This document shows positions 8,130 through 17,854 of a DNA stretch of 64,000 nucleotides, in pieces. The stretch is from positions 1-64,000 of the forward strand of contig CANLMQ010000020.1 in NCBI GenBank assembly GCA_947492175.1, given 5' to 3'. The DNA comes from an uncultured Draconibacterium sp. GTDB taxonomy: Bacteria; Bacteroidota; Bacteroidia; Bacteroidales; Prolixibacteraceae. The translations under genes and the position numbers were made by a program. The notes under the pieces are model-generated. The model had not been told where the DNA came from, did no database searches, and saw only the letters and a program-made list of their open reading frames with translations. Each line of letters begins with the position of its first letter. The stretch's first letter is position 1.

Positions 8130-8832
8130 AATCCGTTGTATTATTGTAGACGACGAGCCGGTAGCGCGGGAGATTCTCGAAAACCATCTTACAAAAATCG
8201 AAACCATTGAAGTGGTTGCCGCATGTAAAAGTGCCATTGAAGCCTTTAATGTGGTCAGCACCGAAAAAATCGATCTTATTTTTCTGGATATTAATATGCC
8301 TGAAATTTCGGGGCTTTCGTTTGCCAAATCGATAAACAAAAACATCAAAATAATTTTTACCACAGCCTATCGCGAATATGCGGTTGATGGCTTTGATTTG
8401 CAGGCGGTTGATTACCTGTTGAAACCCATTTCTTTTGAACGTTTATTACAGGGAGTAAACAAATATCTTAACGAAAGTATGCCGGTTCGGGTGCCAGAAT
8501 TCAAAGAGATTGTTGAAGAAAAAAGCGAATCGTTTTTTGTACGCTCAGATCGCAAAATGATAAAAATTAATTTCACCGAGATTCTTTTTATCGAAAGCCT
8601 TTCGGACTACATAAAAATTCATCTTAAAGACAAAAATGTGGTTACCCGCGAGACCATTACAAGTATAGAAGCAAAATTGCCTCAGCAGGATTTTATGCGT
8701 GTGCATCGCTCGTATATTGTAGACTTACAGTCGATTACGTCGTTTACAACCGAATTGGTTGAAATTGGGAAAAAACAGATACCAATTAGCCGGAGTTATA
8801 AGGATACAGTTCTGAAACGGCTGGAAGCGTAG
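8119..8832 (+). CDS. LytTR-family response regulator
   Basis: A 237-residue regulator. The receiver domain (1-~120) has the acidic pocket VDDEP, phospho-acceptor Asp in FLDINMPEISG, and the conserved Lys in YLLKPIS. Residues ~140-235 form a LytTR DNA-binding domain (FFVRSDRKMIKINFTEILFI, then DFMRVHRSYIVDL). It overlaps the upstream LytS-type kinase and is its cognate partner. Target genes cannot be deduced here; LytTR systems of this kind commonly act on envelope or transport genes. Confidence 0.93.
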   Translation: MKSKIRCIIVDDEPVAREILENHLTKIETIEVVAACKSAIEAFNVVSTEKIDLIFLDINMPEISGLSFAKSINKNIKIIFTTAYREYAVDGFDLQAVDYLLKPISFERLLQGVNKYLNESMPVRVPEFKEIVEEKSESFFVRSDRKMIKINFTEILFIESLSDYIKIHLKDKNVVTRETITSIEAKLPQQDFMRVHRSYIVDLQSITSFTTELVEIGKKQIPISRSYKDTVLKRLEA

Positions 8833-9773
8833 TCCGCAGGTAAGTTTAAAAAAGTGAATCTAGATCAAATTCGATATAAAAAATGGATCACATTGAAAAT
8901 CCGGTGGATTATTATTTGAATCATATATTTTAATATTGCTGCCGCAGGCCTTCATTTTTGTCTTGACACAAAAACGAAGCAAAAAGGCCAAGGCTACTTT
9001 TGGCCCTTCCCCTGCGTTTTCATCTAATTAAAATTTTAAGTTTTCAACTGTAATAGATGGAACTCCCATGATTTTAAGTATGCTTGTTTGTGGCAAATTT
9101 TTGTCATGGTCGTTTCATAAAACCTAAATTCGGACGGGTGATTTCACTCCTTTATAATTAAAATTTTTGGCAACTCGTGTAACTCGCAAGCTCGTTTCCT
9201 CGGAGCTTCCCGCTCTCTCTAAGGTTTCATTTTAACTCCGGGTAACGACCAAAAGATGCCTGTCTGCTTATGCACAGCTAGCAGCTTCGAAAGCTACTTC
9301 GGAGCTTTGGCCTCGTCTGGTGAGCCAGAAAACAAGCGGTGACAGCGTTAAAAAATTACTGCTGTTTGAGGAGGTACGACGAGTTTCAGAAATTTTAGTC
9401 GTCATCGCGTAGCCTTGGATTTTCTGTCTACTCTTTGGGCTAAGCCAAATAGTAGAACCCGCCTGGTAAGGCAAAAACTATTCCCATAATGTAAAAAGTC
9501 TTCTTTAGCTCAAAGTTTTATCCACCAGAAATTTAAACTGATCCTAAAAAAAAAATGCCACTTGCAAAATTACAAGTGACATTTATGAAACTATTATCAG
9601 GAAATTTTTGTCTTATACCAAATTTATTTCAAAGAGAGACTTTAATAAATTTAGAATATTTGTGTTTAGGCAAAGCATAAAATTGAAGCATAGTAAGTTA
9701 TGCTGAATTTTTATAATGCAGCATAAACGCAAATAAATAGAATTATAAGGCGCAATTTGGAGTAATTTTGGTA
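8833..9773. other. Non-coding repeat island 2
   Basis: No supportable gene. Recognisable blocks, in order, are a hairpin CTTCATTTTTG...CAAAAACGAAG (8950-8980), TTTCATAAAACCTAA (9113-9127), GAGCTTCCCGCTCTCTCTAAG (about 9202-9223), CACCAGAAATT...TGATCCTAAAA (9523-9549), and a foldback (9613-9776). The last three blocks and TTTCATAAAACCTAA recur in the same order in 42986-43945, so the two islands are diverged copies of one element. Confidence 0.65.
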
Positions 9774-9776
9774 TTA
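9613..9776. repeat. Foldback element, copy 2
   Basis: Ends TTATACCAAATTTATT and its near-complement AGTAATTTTGGTATTA lie at 9613-9628 and 9761-9776. The inner arms share GTTTA..GC..ATAAAAT..GCATA wording with the foldback at 1043-1190. The right end overlaps the rocD stop codon (9774-9776), so in the rocD direction the element forms the entire 3' untranslated region. Confidence 0.6.
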
Positions 9777-10997
9777 TTCTTCAAACTGCTTGATTGTAGT
9801 TTTTATAATCTCAATGGCTTCCATTAATTGTTCTTCGGTAATTACCAGCGGAGGTGTAAAACGGATAATATGTTCATGTGTAGGCTTCGCAATCAAACCG
9901 TTTTCTTTTAGTGCCAGACAAACATCCCAGGCTGTTTTGCCGTTGGTAGGTTTTATGGCAACGGCATTTAATAAACCTTTTCCACGAACGATCTCAATCA
10001 TTGGCGAGTCAATGGCTTTCATCTCTTTGCGGAATATCTCTCCCAACCGGTTTGAGTTTTCTACCAGTTTTTCGTCTTTAATTACATCCATAGCAGCTAT
10101 GGCTACTTTTCCTGCAATTGGATTTCCTCCGTAAGTACTTCCGTGCTCACCGGGTTTTATGGTCAGCATAATCTCGTCGTCGGCCAGTACACACGAAACG
10201 GGGAAGAATCCTCCTGAGATAGCTTTACCTAGAACAAGTATATCCGGGCGAACATCTTCGTGGTCGCAGGCCAGCATCTTGCCAGTACGTCCGACTCCGG
10301 TTTGTACTTCGTCGGCCACAAAAAGCACATTGTATTTTTTACACAATTCCGACGCTTTTTTCAGGTAACCGTCTTCGGGCACATAAACACCGGCTTCTGC
10401 CTGAATCGGCTCAACCAGAAAACCTGCCACATTCGGATCTTTTAACGCGTTTTCCAGACTTTCCAAGTCGTTGTAAGGGATATTTACAAAACCCGGAGTA
10501 AATGGTCCGTAGTGGTTGTATGCATCCGGATCTGACGACATGGAAACAATGGTAATGGTGCGGCCATGGAAATTGCCATCGCAAACTATAATTTTAGCTT
10601 CGTTGGTTGGAATGCCTTTTACTTTGTAGCCCCATTTCCGAATCAGTTTAAGTGCAGTTTCGTCGGCTTCGGCTCCTGAGTTCATAGGCAGCATTTTATC
10701 GTAGCCAAACAATTTTGTCATGTATTCTTCCCACTCGCCTAAAACATCGTTGTAAAATGCCCGCGAGGTAAGTGCCAGCTTTTGGGCCTGATCGGCAAGA
10801 GCTTTAAAAATTCTGGGATGACAATGTCCCTGGTTAACGGCCGAGTAAGCAGCCAAAAAGTCGAAATATTTTTTACCCTCTACATCCCACACAAAAATGC
10901 CTTCACCTTTTGATAATACAACAGGTAGCGGGTGATAATTATGAGCACCAAATTTATCTTCTTTGGCAATGTAATCGTTTGTTGTTAATTGTGCCAT
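9774..10997 (-). CDS. rocD: Ornithine--oxo-acid aminotransferase
   Basis: PLP enzyme that converts ornithine and 2-oxoglutarate to glutamate semialdehyde and glutamate. The 407-residue length matches the family. Class III aminotransferase features are clear: N-terminal region YHPLPVVLSKGEGIFVWD, MNSGAEADETALKL, NFHGRT, VADEVQTGVGRTGK, and the PLP Lys in VLGKAISGG. The family usually has a Thr in the NTGAEA-type motif where Ser stands here, which is conservative. It is a single gene whose stop codon overlaps the foldback at 9613-9776. The role is arginine/ornithine catabolism or proline synthesis. Confidence 0.95.
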   Translation of the reverse strand: MAQLTTNDYIAKEDKFGAHNYHPLPVVLSKGEGIFVWDVEGKKYFDFLAAYSAVNQGHCHPRIFKALADQAQKLALTSRAFYNDVLGEWEEYMTKLFGYDKMLPMNSGAEADETALKLIRKWGYKVKGIPTNEAKIIVCDGNFHGRTITIVSMSSDPDAYNHYGPFTPGFVNIPYNDLESLENALKDPNVAGFLVEPIQAEAGVYVPEDGYLKKASELCKKYNVLFVADEVQTGVGRTGKMLACDHEDVRPDILVLGKAISGGFFPVSCVLADDEIMLTIKPGEHGSTYGGNPIAGKVAIAAMDVIKDEKLVENSNRLGEIFRKEMKAIDSPMIEIVRGKGLLNAVAIKPTNGKTAWDVCLALKENGLIAKPTHEHIIRFTPPLVITEEQLMEAIEIIKTTIKQFEE

Positions 10998-11019
10998 TTT
11001 TAAAAGTTTTAATTCAATG

Positions 11020-11050
11020 CAGAATTACAATTTTTGAAGACAAAAAACAA
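11020..11050 (-). promoter_or_regulatory. Candidate rocD promoter
   Basis: On the minus strand, TTG (complement of 11048-11050) is followed after 20 bp by TAATTCTG (complement of 11020-11027), a partial match to TAnnTTTG. The start codon is about 23 bp downstream. Between here and 11290 there is only AT-rich sequence with short CAATGAC direct repeats (11228-11270). Confidence 0.35.
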
Positions 11051-11290
11051 TAAGGGAAATGGTGTTAAATAGCAGTGAGAAATGTCAGGAAATGGGGAGG
11101 AGTTAGATTTCAGTGTTCAGTAACAGACGCAAAATACTTAATATGTAATAAACACAAACTTTTGGGAATCAAGATTGGAAGAGATCGAAGTTGAATAGAT
11201 TGACTAAGATTGATTTTTATTCCCAAATGACAGAGCCAATGACCAATGACAAGTGCCTAATGACCAATAGCCATTAAACTATAACAGCTA

Positions 11291-13351
11291 TTATTTCCAG
11301 AATCTTGCCAGCAGCACTTCAGCCAGGATAAAGAAAAGTGCCAAAAGAATACACCACTTCCAGAATTGTTTTCCGTTTTGAATGTCGTTAAATATTTCAG
11401 CGAAATTACGTTGCACTTCTTCAACCAGTGTGGCATTTTTAAGTTGTGCTTCGCTTAATTTATCTTTCATTTCAACAGGATCGAAGTAGCGCAAGTCCGA
11501 TTCCAGACGATTAAAATTAAACGCCATTGCCGAAACGGTTTCTCTGTCGTTTTGTATCAGAAAATGCCCGTCGTTGTTTATTTGTTCGCCAAATTCTATT
11601 CGTACTTTACGCCCGGATATCGATTTGGCAGGAATAAACTTTTCCCCGCTTTCGATATTTTCAATTTCAACCGATGAATTCAAATCTACATCCAGGTTTT
11701 GGGGAAGATCGAAAAAGTTGTTGTTGCCTACAATAAACGAAATCTCCTGTTTTGGCAAACTATTCAATACAATATTATAGATGGTGGGCACAAACAAAAT
11801 ATCACGCGCAAAAGCTTCGTTTTTTTGCTCCAGCGGGAAACTAAATACCCAGACCTTTCCATCTTCGTAATTGATTTGAGAGAGCGCTTTGTCGCCATTT
11901 TGAAAGCTAAGAAGCTTTGTTTCGTCGGAACGGGTGCTGTTTTCAAACTGCAAATGCCCCTGTATTGACGGCAATACCGGATTTTGTTCGCGTTTGCGAA
12001 ACACATCCTTAAAGAATTTGTTTTCAAAGTCGATACCAGATATCTTCTGGGTAGTAGAATCTATCCCTGTTGTGCGGTTTGCGTTAAACAAGGCAAGTAA
12101 GGTATTGTTAAAGGCAGGGTTATTTTTTGTTCCGGGAAAAAGAACCACCGAAGTACCTTTGTTAACTACACTCTCCAGTTCATTTAAAAAGCCACTCGAG
12201 AAGTTTTCAAGATTGACAAGAAAAATAGTGTTATACTCGTTCAAACGGTTTACCTGGAGGTTTTGCACATTCATTTCGTCCAACTGCACATAATCGTCGT
12301 TGGCAAACAATGCCGACAGATAGGAGAGGCCTTCTTTCGAATCGGGATTGTTATTGAAAATGGCCAGCGCCTTTAAACTTTTTTCAACAAAATAGCTGAT
12401 GTACCAGTTGTTGTCGTGGGTGAAAGGGTAATCTGTAATTTCGATTTTTCCCAATTGCAATCCATCCGAATTATTGTTGTATTTCAGGTTGGCTACAATT
12501 TCGTTTTGTGCATCAACCGAAAAGTTGGTAATTGATTTTATGGAGTCGTTCAGAAACAGTTTTAGCGGCAGGTTTTGGTAGTTTTGGTTTGAACTGTTTT
12601 TTATGCGTACAAAAATGGTTTCTTCTTGTCCGAGCCGGTGTGCCGGTACTTCAACCCAACACGAATCGATGTACAGATTGGCAACTTCGTTGGGTTTTAA
12701 AGGCAAATAATAGCTAAAAACAGTTTTATCCGTAAAATTATCGATATCGGTTATGGTGCGCTGAAAATCAGAAATGAAATACAGGTTTTTGTCTGTATTT
12801 TCGGTGGTTTCATTATTCTGGCTTGCAAAACGGTTGTAGATTAACGACAAGGGAACAACAGTGGGAGAGGGCTGTACTTCAGATACCTCCTGAATAAACT
12901 GTTCTTTGTTATAAATATGTTGATGTTTGGGTTTTAAATCGTTTGTAAAAAGTCTGAATTTAGTGCCGGGAGGGTAAGCCATGCAAATTTCCAGAGCCTT
13001 GTTGCGTGCCACTTCCAGCAGTTGTCCCTGTTCCGAAAGCGCATTCATACTAAAAGAATTATCGATGTACACGGCCACCAGTTGGTTTGCTTGTTTTTTT
13101 GCATCGCGGTTGGCCGGAAGATAAGGTTGGGCAAAGGCAAACACAAGGAATACGATTGTAAGAATACGGGCAATAAGAATGAGTAGTTGTTTTAACCTCG
13201 ACTTTCTTTTCGACTCTTTTTTTATGTCTTTTAAAAAATCGACATTGCTGAAATATACTGTTTTGTACCGTTTAAAACTAAACAGATGAATGAGAATTGG
13301 AATAGCAATTGTCAGCAGCGCAAATAAAAATGTCGGGTAAAGGAATTTCAT
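11291..13351 (-). CDS. BatA-like membrane protein with vWA-type region
   Basis: A 686-residue protein. Residues 1-~90 match the aerotolerance-regulator (BatA) N-terminal domain: MKFLYPTFLFALLTIAIPIL, a juxtamembrane KSRLKQLL basic loop, and a second membrane segment. Residues ~95-240 are a degenerate vWA-like domain (YIDNSFSM in place of a full MIDAS). The long periplasmic part ends in a final membrane helix and ARFWK. Such proteins are common in Bacteroidota as solitary genes or near bat operons; the exact role is unproven. The isoaspartyl peptidase gene upstream (13410-14390) is on the same strand with a 58-bp gap and may be co-transcribed. Confidence 0.85.
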   Translation of the reverse strand: MKFLYPTFLFALLTIAIPILIHLFSFKRYKTVYFSNVDFLKDIKKESKRKSRLKQLLILIARILTIVFLVFAFAQPYLPANRDAKKQANQLVAVYIDNSFSMNALSEQGQLLEVARNKALEICMAYPPGTKFRLFTNDLKPKHQHIYNKEQFIQEVSEVQPSPTVVPLSLIYNRFASQNNETTENTDKNLYFISDFQRTITDIDNFTDKTVFSYYLPLKPNEVANLYIDSCWVEVPAHRLGQEETIFVRIKNSSNQNYQNLPLKLFLNDSIKSITNFSVDAQNEIVANLKYNNNSDGLQLGKIEITDYPFTHDNNWYISYFVEKSLKALAIFNNNPDSKEGLSYLSALFANDDYVQLDEMNVQNLQVNRLNEYNTIFLVNLENFSSGFLNELESVVNKGTSVVLFPGTKNNPAFNNTLLALFNANRTTGIDSTTQKISGIDFENKFFKDVFRKREQNPVLPSIQGHLQFENSTRSDETKLLSFQNGDKALSQINYEDGKVWVFSFPLEQKNEAFARDILFVPTIYNIVLNSLPKQEISFIVGNNNFFDLPQNLDVDLNSSVEIENIESGEKFIPAKSISGRKVRIEFGEQINNDGHFLIQNDRETVSAMAFNFNRLESDLRYFDPVEMKDKLSEAQLKNATLVEEVQRNFAEIFNDIQNGKQFWKWCILLALFFILAEVLLARFWK

Positions 13352-13409
13352 AGATTATATATTGTAAGCCTACGGATAAAATCCGGGAATCTGCCAATTA
13401 AGTTTGTTA

Positions 13410-14390
13410 TTATTCGTTTTTAAAAATTGCGACTTCGTGTTCGCCGGTTGATTTCCGGTATCCGCGAAACATTCCGTCGGTATTAAATTCCATCGCAATA
13501 TTTCCGTCGGAATCAACTCCAATAACACCGCCGGTACCGTTTAGTTCCGTAAGTTTTCTGATTTCTTCACGACAGGCATCGGTTATCGAAAGATTTTTGT
13601 ATTCCATCAGTGCCGAAATATCGCGGGCAAAACCAAGGCGGATATAATACTCGCCATGCCCGGTACACGATACTGCACAGGTTTTATTGTTTGCATATGT
13701 GCCTGCGCCAATGATTGGAGAGTCACCTATTCTTCCGTATTTTTTATTGGTCATTCCCCCGGTGGAGGTTCCTGCACACAGGTTGCCGTGCGTATCAAGT
13801 ACTGCGCATCCTACTGTGCCTGTATTGTCTTTACTGGTTCTTTCGCGTTCTTTATTTAACAGGCGCTGCAACGACTGGTAACGCGATTTGGTATAGAAAT
13901 AACTGTTGGGAACTATTTCGAGGCCCTGTTTTTTTGCAAATTCAGAAGCACCTTTCCCACTTAATAAAACATGTTCCGAATTATTCATGACTTCAAGCGC
14001 TGCCGCTATCGGATTTTTAATGTCATGAACACCGGCCACGGCTCCTGCATTCAGGGTATTTCCTTCCATTATTGAAGCATCCAGTTCATTTAGTCCGTCG
14101 TGCGTAAAAACAGCCCCTTTGCCCGCATTAAACAAAGGCGAGTTTTCCATTATTTTTATTACTTCTACAACTACCACGGGGGCGTTAGCCCCGTTTTTTA
14201 ACATTTTCTCTCCTACATTCAGAGCTTTATTTAACGTGGCTTTGTATTCGGCACGTCGTTCTTCGTTTATTTTGTCTTTTGATATTACACCAGCTCCTCC
14301 ATGAATTACAATGGTATATTTTTGCTGCCCTAAAGCGGTAATAACCACTAGAAATACGACAAATGTTGAAAAGATTGTTTTGAAATTCAT
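13410..14390 (-). CDS. Exported isoaspartyl peptidase / L-asparaginase (Ntn hydrolase)
   Basis: A 326-residue type III asparaginase-like enzyme with an N-terminal signal peptide (about 1-21, ending ALGQ), so probably periplasmic. Mature features are the oxyanion region YTIVIHGGAGVI and the autocleavage/catalytic threonine in NTGTVGCAVLD, with TSTGGMTNKKYGRIGDSP downstream. It would hydrolyse beta-aspartyl dipeptides from damaged proteins and possibly asparagine. It should mature by self-cleavage before that Thr into alpha and beta chains. The length is normal for a single precursor. Confidence 0.93.
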   Translation of the reverse strand: MNFKTIFSTFVVFLVVITALGQQKYTIVIHGGAGVISKDKINEERRAEYKATLNKALNVGEKMLKNGANAPVVVVEVIKIMENSPLFNAGKGAVFTHDGLNELDASIMEGNTLNAGAVAGVHDIKNPIAAALEVMNNSEHVLLSGKGASEFAKKQGLEIVPNSYFYTKSRYQSLQRLLNKERERTSKDNTGTVGCAVLDTHGNLCAGTSTGGMTNKKYGRIGDSPIIGAGTYANNKTCAVSCTGHGEYYIRLGFARDISALMEYKNLSITDACREEIRKLTELNGTGGVIGVDSDGNIAMEFNTDGMFRGYRKSTGEHEVAIFKNE

Positions 14391-14671
14391 TTGTATGATT
14401 TTTACAATTACAAAAATGAAATAATAATCTAAAAAAGCGGAGTATTAATGAAAGAATCTTTTAATTCAGTTAATTGAGTGGGATTCTGTTAAACTATTAT
14501 TTAGCTGTTTTGTTTATTATTTTAAGTTATAACTTTAAACAGAATTAAAATTCTGATGTTTCTGATAGTGATTATAAGTTGATCAGCAATTTTAGATAAA
14601 AAAACAACCACATGTAGAATTATACTCATGGAAGTTGCATTTAATACCTTTAAATATTTTGAATTAAGCAG

Positions 14672-15553
14672 ATGAAACCAGAAGGATATTCCATAAAAGA
14701 TTTAGAAACTTTATCGGGCATAAAAGCGCATACCATTCGAATCTGGGAAAAAAGATACGGTTTGTTAAATCCGGAACGTACCGATACTAATATACGTTAC
14801 TATACCGATAATGACCTGAAGCATATTTTAAATGTGGCGTTTCTAGTGAAAGGCGGCTTTAAAATTTCGAAGGTTGCAAAGTGGGGGCAAAATCAGATTA
14901 AAGAGACTGTTCTTGGTGTTTCGAAATCAAAAAGTTCGGAAGAAGGATATATCGATCGGTTGATGTTGGCTGTGGTAAATTTCGATAATGAAGAGTTTCA
15001 TAAACTTTTAACCGAAATTCAGGCACACTACAGTCTTGAGGAAATGGTTTATAAAGTGGTTTTCTCTCTTTTTGAACGTATTGGCACCTATTGGCAGGTA
15101 GGGTCTATTTTTCCGGCACAGGAACACTATATAACACACTTGATACGACAGAAACTTATTGCGGAGATTGATAAAACAGGCATAAATAATACGCGGGGAC
15201 AAACTATGTTGTTTTTTCTTCCGGAAAATGAGATGCACGAAATAAGCCTTCTTTTTTATTCGTACCTCGCACACAAAAGTGGGGTTAATGTAATTTACCT
15301 GGGGCAATTTGTTCCTTTTAACGATTTGCAAAAGTTGCAAACCCATATAACTATCGATTTTGTGTTTACTGCTTTTATAAATTCGTGGAGTAAAGAAGAT
15401 TTGGAAGATTATTTGATGGAACTGAAAGGACTGTTTCAAAAACAAAAGATTTTTATAACTGGCGGTCAGGTAAATACTTTAAATCCGGAATTGCCACGCA
15501 ATGTAAAAACGGTTAAAGATTACAAAGAATTTAATAAATATGTGGGAACCTGA
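14672..15553 (+). CDS. MerR-family regulator with cobalamin-binding-like C-terminus (CarH/LitR type)
   Basis: A 293-residue protein. Residues 1-~72 are a MerR winged helix (YSIKDLETLSGIKAHTIRIW, RYYTDNDL). Residues ~90-170 resemble the B12-binding helical cap and carry the W-x9-EH signature of CarH photoreceptors (Trp141, Glu151, His152). Residues ~175-290 form a Rossmann-like domain in which ENEMHEISLLF places His189 where the cobalt-ligating His of the DxHxxG motif would lie; the usual Gly is Ser. It may be a light- or B12-responsive repressor. It stands alone after a 281-bp AT-rich gap with no recognisable feature. Confidence 0.85.
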   Translation: MKPEGYSIKDLETLSGIKAHTIRIWEKRYGLLNPERTDTNIRYYTDNDLKHILNVAFLVKGGFKISKVAKWGQNQIKETVLGVSKSKSSEEGYIDRLMLAVVNFDNEEFHKLLTEIQAHYSLEEMVYKVVFSLFERIGTYWQVGSIFPAQEHYITHLIRQKLIAEIDKTGINNTRGQTMLFFLPENEMHEISLLFYSYLAHKSGVNVIYLGQFVPFNDLQKLQTHITIDFVFTAFINSWSKEDLEDYLMELKGLFQKQKIFITGGQVNTLNPELPRNVKTVKDYKEFNKYVGT

Positions 15554-15626
15554 AGATTGGACCTGATAACCCGGTTGATATGCTTTTGAAGTATGTGTGT
15601 AGTAAGAATAGCACGCAAATACAAGT

Positions 15627-15839
15627 TTAATCAGCAACTTCTTTTTTATTATGACCAGGCAAGAAAATATCAGTCCAGATTAGGAACAATATCAGAATAA
15701 CAACAATACCTATCGACGAGTATAAAACTATCCGGTACCATTTTTCGTTGTCGGATGCCATCGGAAATATTAGTACTACCGAAACAAGAAGCAAAAGTAC
15801 AGTAAGTATTGCCCAAATATTATATCTGTGAAGTTTCAT
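15627..15839 (-). CDS. Small two-helix membrane protein
   Basis: A 70-residue protein with two hydrophobic segments (about 10-28 and 37-56) joined by DNEKWYRIV, and a charged tail GHNKKEVAD. It is conserved-looking in composition but not a family I recognise. It converges with the MerR regulator gene (14672-15553), 73 bp apart. Confidence 0.55.
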   Translation of the reverse strand: MKLHRYNIWAILTVLLLLVSVVLIFPMASDNEKWYRIVLYSSIGIVVILILFLIWTDIFLPGHNKKEVAD

Positions 15840-16022
15840 GTCCCTATACCTAAATACATATACAATTTACGAAATAAGTACATGTGTGTCAATACGTGAT
15901 TGCACGTGTTTTTACCAACTTATTAAAAGGGATTGTTAATATCCTCAAAAGTGGCCGGAAGAAAGACTTAACTTGTTTTGACAGTTACAATTAGTATATT
16001 TATAATAACCCGATTGACTGAT

Positions 16023-16529
16023 TTATTTAATGGTATCAGTAAAAGATGTAAGTCCCGGGTATAGAGATATTTTTTTTATGTCGCTTGTAAATATTTCTAA
16101 CTTTTCATCATCGTCGCTTTCAGGCGTATCGCTAAAATAGAGGTTGTAGTTTGCCTCCAACGGAACTAAAACTTTACAGTTTTGACGGGGCGGAATACGA
16201 ATGTCCATAAAATCGCAATAATCTTCTTTGTCCCAGTAAACGTCGGTTAACATATTTACATAAATGGTATCTTTTGTGGGATTTACCAGATTTAACTTTT
16301 TAAACTTCTGCTCGGAGGGATAAAAACCAACTTCCGTATCAAGAACTGCACCTGCAACCACCGATCCGATTCCTGACATTATATCAAAACATACATTTCC
16401 CGACCTGCAATTACGTAATTCTACCTGGCGTTTATAACTTGACTCATCGTGAAAGTATCTTGGTGCAGAACAAGATGCAATAAGAAGTATAAGCAAAAAT
16501 ATAAGTAAGTAGTATCGTTGTAGTTTCAT
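16023..16529 (-). CDS. Lipoprotein of unknown function
   Basis: About 168 residues from the ATG at 16529 (MKLQRYYLL), chosen because the signal peptide then starts correctly; a longer start at 16559 adds 10 residues. The lipobox LIASC places the lipidated Cys near residue 20. The mature part is beta-rich with four further cysteines (NCRSGNVC, EDYCDF, QNCKV), suggesting two disulphides in the periplasm. Family not recognised. Confidence 0.6.
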   Translation of the reverse strand: MKLQRYYLLIFLLILLIASCSAPRYFHDESSYKRQVELRNCRSGNVCFDIMSGIGSVVAGAVLDTEVGFYPSEQKFKKLNLVNPTKDTIYVNMLTDVYWDKEDYCDFMDIRIPPRQNCKVLVPLEANYNLYFSDTPESDDDEKLEIFTSDIKKISLYPGLTSFTDTIK

Positions 16530-16693
16530 GGCTGTTTTTTGTTGTTTCTGCCAAAACAATTATCGTGCCTCAATAATAAGCATTATTAAAAATAAATTTC
16601 ATTTTTTTGCAGATGTTAAACAATAGTGGACTATTTTTACATTGCTTTCATACTTAATTAACTATTTAAGCGTTTACATAAAAATTGAAATTC

Positions 16694-17305
16694 ATGAAAC
16701 GATTATTATTATCAACACTATTTCTTTTGTTTGCCGGTAGTGCATTTTCTCAGCTTGTTTTTGATTTGGGATTAAAAGCAGGGGTTAATGTTTCTAATCT
16801 GAAAATTGAAGAGGGAAGCTTTTTAAGTAACGAAGGAATAAATCTGAACTCTGATGCCATTACAAAAATGCATTGGGGAGCGTTTGGGAGGATTGGTTAC
16901 GACAGGGTTTATCTTCAGCCCGAAGTGTATTACAGCAAAAAAGGGGGAAACTTATCGAGTAATATATTCGACCTTACTTCTGATTTTGATTACTCTAATG
17001 TAGACGTTCCGTTACTTTTGGGATACAGAATGATAAAAGGGAAGGCGTTTGATTTTAAAATAATGGCCGGCCCGGTATTTAGTTTTGTTACCAATGCTGA
17101 TTATCCCGATGAACTGGACCCTTATTTAAAAGATGAATTTTTTAACGAACATTTGGTGGGGCTGCAATACGGACTGGGATTAGATGTGCTTTTTATAACT
17201 CTTGATGCACGGGTTGAGCATGCAGGTAAGTTTTACGATGATCCGGCTTTTGCCAGTGGAAATGCTACAACTTTTATGTTTTCGGTAGGATTTAAAATTT
17301 TATAG
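16694..17305 (+). CDS. Outer-membrane beta-barrel protein (PorT-like family)
   Basis: A 203-residue protein with a signal peptide (1-~20, GSAFSQ). Alternating hydrophobic strands typical of a small outer-membrane barrel follow: FDLGLKAGVNVSNLKIE, GAFGRIGYDRVYLQPEVYYSKKGG, VPLLLGYRM, KIMAGPVFSF, and a C-terminal strand ending FSVGFKIL. This matches the outer membrane protein beta-barrel family that includes PorT. The ATG at 16694 is used rather than a TTG three codons upstream. Function is structural or unknown. Confidence 0.85.
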   Translation: MKRLLLSTLFLLFAGSAFSQLVFDLGLKAGVNVSNLKIEEGSFLSNEGINLNSDAITKMHWGAFGRIGYDRVYLQPEVYYSKKGGNLSSNIFDLTSDFDYSNVDVPLLLGYRMIKGKAFDFKIMAGPVFSFVTNADYPDELDPYLKDEFFNEHLVGLQYGLGLDVLFITLDARVEHAGKFYDDPAFASGNATTFMFSVGFKIL

Positions 17306-17327
17306 CATATATAACAACTAATGAATG

Positions 17328-17357
17328 AAAGGCTTCGGGATATCGGAGCCTTTTGTT
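17328..17357 (+). terminator. Terminator after the beta-barrel gene
   Basis: AAAGGCTTCG (17328-17337) pairs with CGGAGCCTTT (17344-17353), with one G-T pair. A T-rich run follows. It lies between convergent genes. Confidence 0.75.
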
Positions 17358-17360
17358 TTT

Positions 17361-17642
17361 TTATAATTTCTGATCTTCGTTAACAGGTTTCGTATTCTTA
17401 CTTTTGAACCAGTTACGCGGATCGAGTTGCTTCTTGTATTTCGAAAATAGTTCTTTACCAACCAATAAACCACCACTCCAAAAAAACACTTCCATTAAAA
17501 CTAAACTTGTGGCTGAGGTTATTACTTTAGTGCGTGTTGGTAACTCAAAAAGAGGAATAACAAAGGTTGCAGCAAAAAATACCCCCGAAAATAGCATCAG
17601 GAATATCCCAAATTTTATTTGCCTGTTTTTATGTTTTTGCAT
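17361..17642 (-). CDS. Small membrane protein resembling 'transporter suffix' proteins
   Basis: A 93-residue protein with two membrane helices (about 10-32 and 42-62), the motif FFWSGGLLVGKEL, and a cytosolic tail KYKKQLDPRNWFK. This helix-plus-tail pattern resembles small proteins annotated as transporter suffix domain proteins. That resemblance is from memory and no transporter is adjacent. Monocistronic. Confidence 0.55.
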   Translation of the reverse strand: MQKHKNRQIKFGIFLMLFSGVFFAATFVIPLFELPTRTKVITSATSLVLMEVFFWSGGLLVGKELFSKYKKQLDPRNWFKSKNTKPVNEDQKL

Positions 17643-17801
17643 GCTATTGTTTTATAGCAAAACTTTTAAAAGCCGGTTTTGTTTGATCTCTTGATTGTAC
17701 TTTTCTGTTTTGCTTCAAAGATCGGTGAGTTTGAGGGTTGTCAGAAGGAGATCTTAAAAAAAATGTAATCAGAACTAACTGCCTTATTGTATTTAAAAGA
17801 A

Positions 17802-17833
17802 AAAGGGAATCAGTAAAGTAACAGATTCCCTTT
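17802..17833 (-). terminator. Terminator of the ThuA-like gene
   Basis: A perfect 10-bp stem (AAAGGGAATC / GATTCCCTTT) with a 12-nt loop. On the minus strand a T-rich tract follows. It lies 22 bp beyond the stop of the ThuA-like gene. Confidence 0.75.
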
Positions 17834-17854
17834 GATGTATTGATTTAAAAATTG

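Noticed and set aside
9268..9474. 68-codon minus-strand frame in island 2
   Set aside because: Low-complexity composition and no counterpart in the homologous island 3.
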